NCBI GenBank assembly: GCA_031273965.1
Contig: JAISQX010000031.1
Coordinates: forward strand, 1 to 6,136
Reading direction: 5' to 3'
Source of the DNA: Clostridiales bacterium
Lineage (GTDB): Bacteria > Bacillota > Clostridia > Christensenellales > JAISNN01
DNA length: 6,136 nucleotides
In this document: one piece after another, positions 5,544-6,136 of the stretch
Layout: every line of letters starts with the position of its first letter
Position numbering within the stretch: the stretch's first letter is position 1
Made by a program: the position numbers and the translations under genes
Notes under the pieces: generated by a model
What the model was told of the DNA's origin: nothing
Seen by the model: only the letters and a program-made list of their open reading frames with translations
Database searches by the model: none

Positions 5544-6136
5544 TTATTCCTCTATCGCTTCTTTTTCCTTGACGACTTCAACGACTTCCAAAGGTTGCTC
5601 AAACACAACTTCCTCAAACGAAATGTCTTTGGCAACGATATCCGCCTTTTCCGCAAGCCCTTGTTCGCCCTGCTTGGCTTCGATAACCGCGTCGGCTATA
5701 ACCGAAGCGACAAGCTTTATGGCTCTTATAGCGTCGTCGTTACCGGGTATTACGTAATCGCAAAGATCCGGATCGCAATTTGTATCGACGACTCCCACCA
5801 CGGGTATTCCCAAAAGCTTTGCCTCTTTTATAGCTATATCCTCTTTTTTAAGATCGACTACAAACAACGCGCCCGGAAGAGTTCTCATATTTTTTATCCC
5901 GCCGAGATTTTTTTCTAACTGATCTCTTTCGGCTTTAAGCTTTAGAACCTCTTTTTTGGGAAACATCTCAAATTCGCCTAAAAGCTCCATCTGATTGATT
6001 TTGTTGAGTCTGTCGATACGGCTTCTGATAGTTTTGAAATTGGTCATCGTGCCGCCGAGCCATCTCTGATTGATAAAGAACATCTCGCATCTGTCGGCTT
6101 CCTGTTGGATAGCCTCCTGAGCTTGTTTTTTTGTCC
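5544..6136 (-). CDS. rpsB: 30S ribosomal protein S2, C-terminal part (5' end beyond window)
   Basis: S2 sits on the back of the small subunit and binds 16S rRNA and S1-type proteins. The frame is open to the window edge and gives 196 complete visible codons; by comparison with typical S2 about 60 N-terminal residues are missing. Motifs: TKKQAQEAIQQEADRC at the edge, then MFFINQRWLGGTMTNF, RTLPGALFVVD, and VVGVVDTNCDPDLCDYVIPGNDDAIRAIKL, which together are diagnostic. The ATG at 6083 is internal, since conserved S2 sequence continues upstream of it. The C-terminus ends in an acidic, valine-rich tail (EVVFEQPLEVVEVV... to EAIEE), which is variable in the family. It is the first visible gene of the rpsB-tsf unit; its promoter lies outside the window. 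Confidence 0.97.
   Translation of the reverse strand, partial: TKKQAQEAIQQEADRCEMFFINQRWLGGTMTNFKTIRSRIDRLNKINQMELLGEFEMFPKKEVLKLKAERDQLEKNLGGIKNMRTLPGALFVVDLKKEDIAIKEAKLLGIPVVGVVDTNCDPDLCDYVIPGNDDAIRAIKLVASVIADAVIEAKQGEQGLAEKADIVAKDISFEEVVFEQPLEVVEVVKEKEAIEE

Noticed and set aside
1..6136. CRISPR arrays, insertion sequences, tRNA/rRNA genes or prophage parts
   Set aside because: No regularly spaced repeats, transposase motifs, terminal inverted repeats or RNA gene signatures were seen anywhere in the window.

Overview
The window looks like chromosomal housekeeping DNA from a Bacillota-type bacterium, probably an uncultured member of Clostridia. The evidence is a complete RNase Y (rny), strong AGGAG-type ribosome binding sites, TTGACT/TATAAT-type promoters with 17-base spacers, AT-rich intergenic regions and the standard genetic code. 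The class-level placement is an inference; no rRNA or other phylogenetic marker was compared.

Layout from left to right. On the + strand lie the last 158 codons of a MATE-type multidrug/Na+ antiporter (1-477), then a small XRE-family helix-turn-helix regulator (624-815). The regulator has its own extended -10 promoter, an upstream direct repeat and a strong terminator (816-850). Everything from about 983 onward is on the - strand. From right to left, in transcription order, it holds: the 3' part of rpsB (S2), tsf (EF-Ts), a strong hairpin terminator, pyrH (UMP kinase), a TIM-barrel sugar phosphate isomerase/endonuclease IV-like gene, a gap of about 350 bases with a near-consensus promoter, and rny with its own terminator. 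The regulator and rny converge at 816-1065. That gap contains both terminators and an additional - strand hairpin followed by U-rich sequence that no gene explains.

How the genes fit together: rpsB-tsf-pyrH is the common bacterial translation/nucleotide cluster. Here a near-perfect terminator separates tsf from pyrH. The usual next gene, frr (ribosome recycling factor), is absent immediately downstream and a TIM-barrel gene stands in its place. RNase Y, the membrane-anchored endonuclease that initiates mRNA decay, is transcribed separately.

I do not see a clearly new defence, mobile or biosynthetic system here. The points most worth following are the repeat architecture at the XRE promoter, an E-to-V change in the GxxG loop of the RNase Y KH domain, the altered metal-ligand set in the TIM-barrel protein, the interrupted rpsB-tsf-pyrH-frr order, and the orphan hairpin between the convergent genes.
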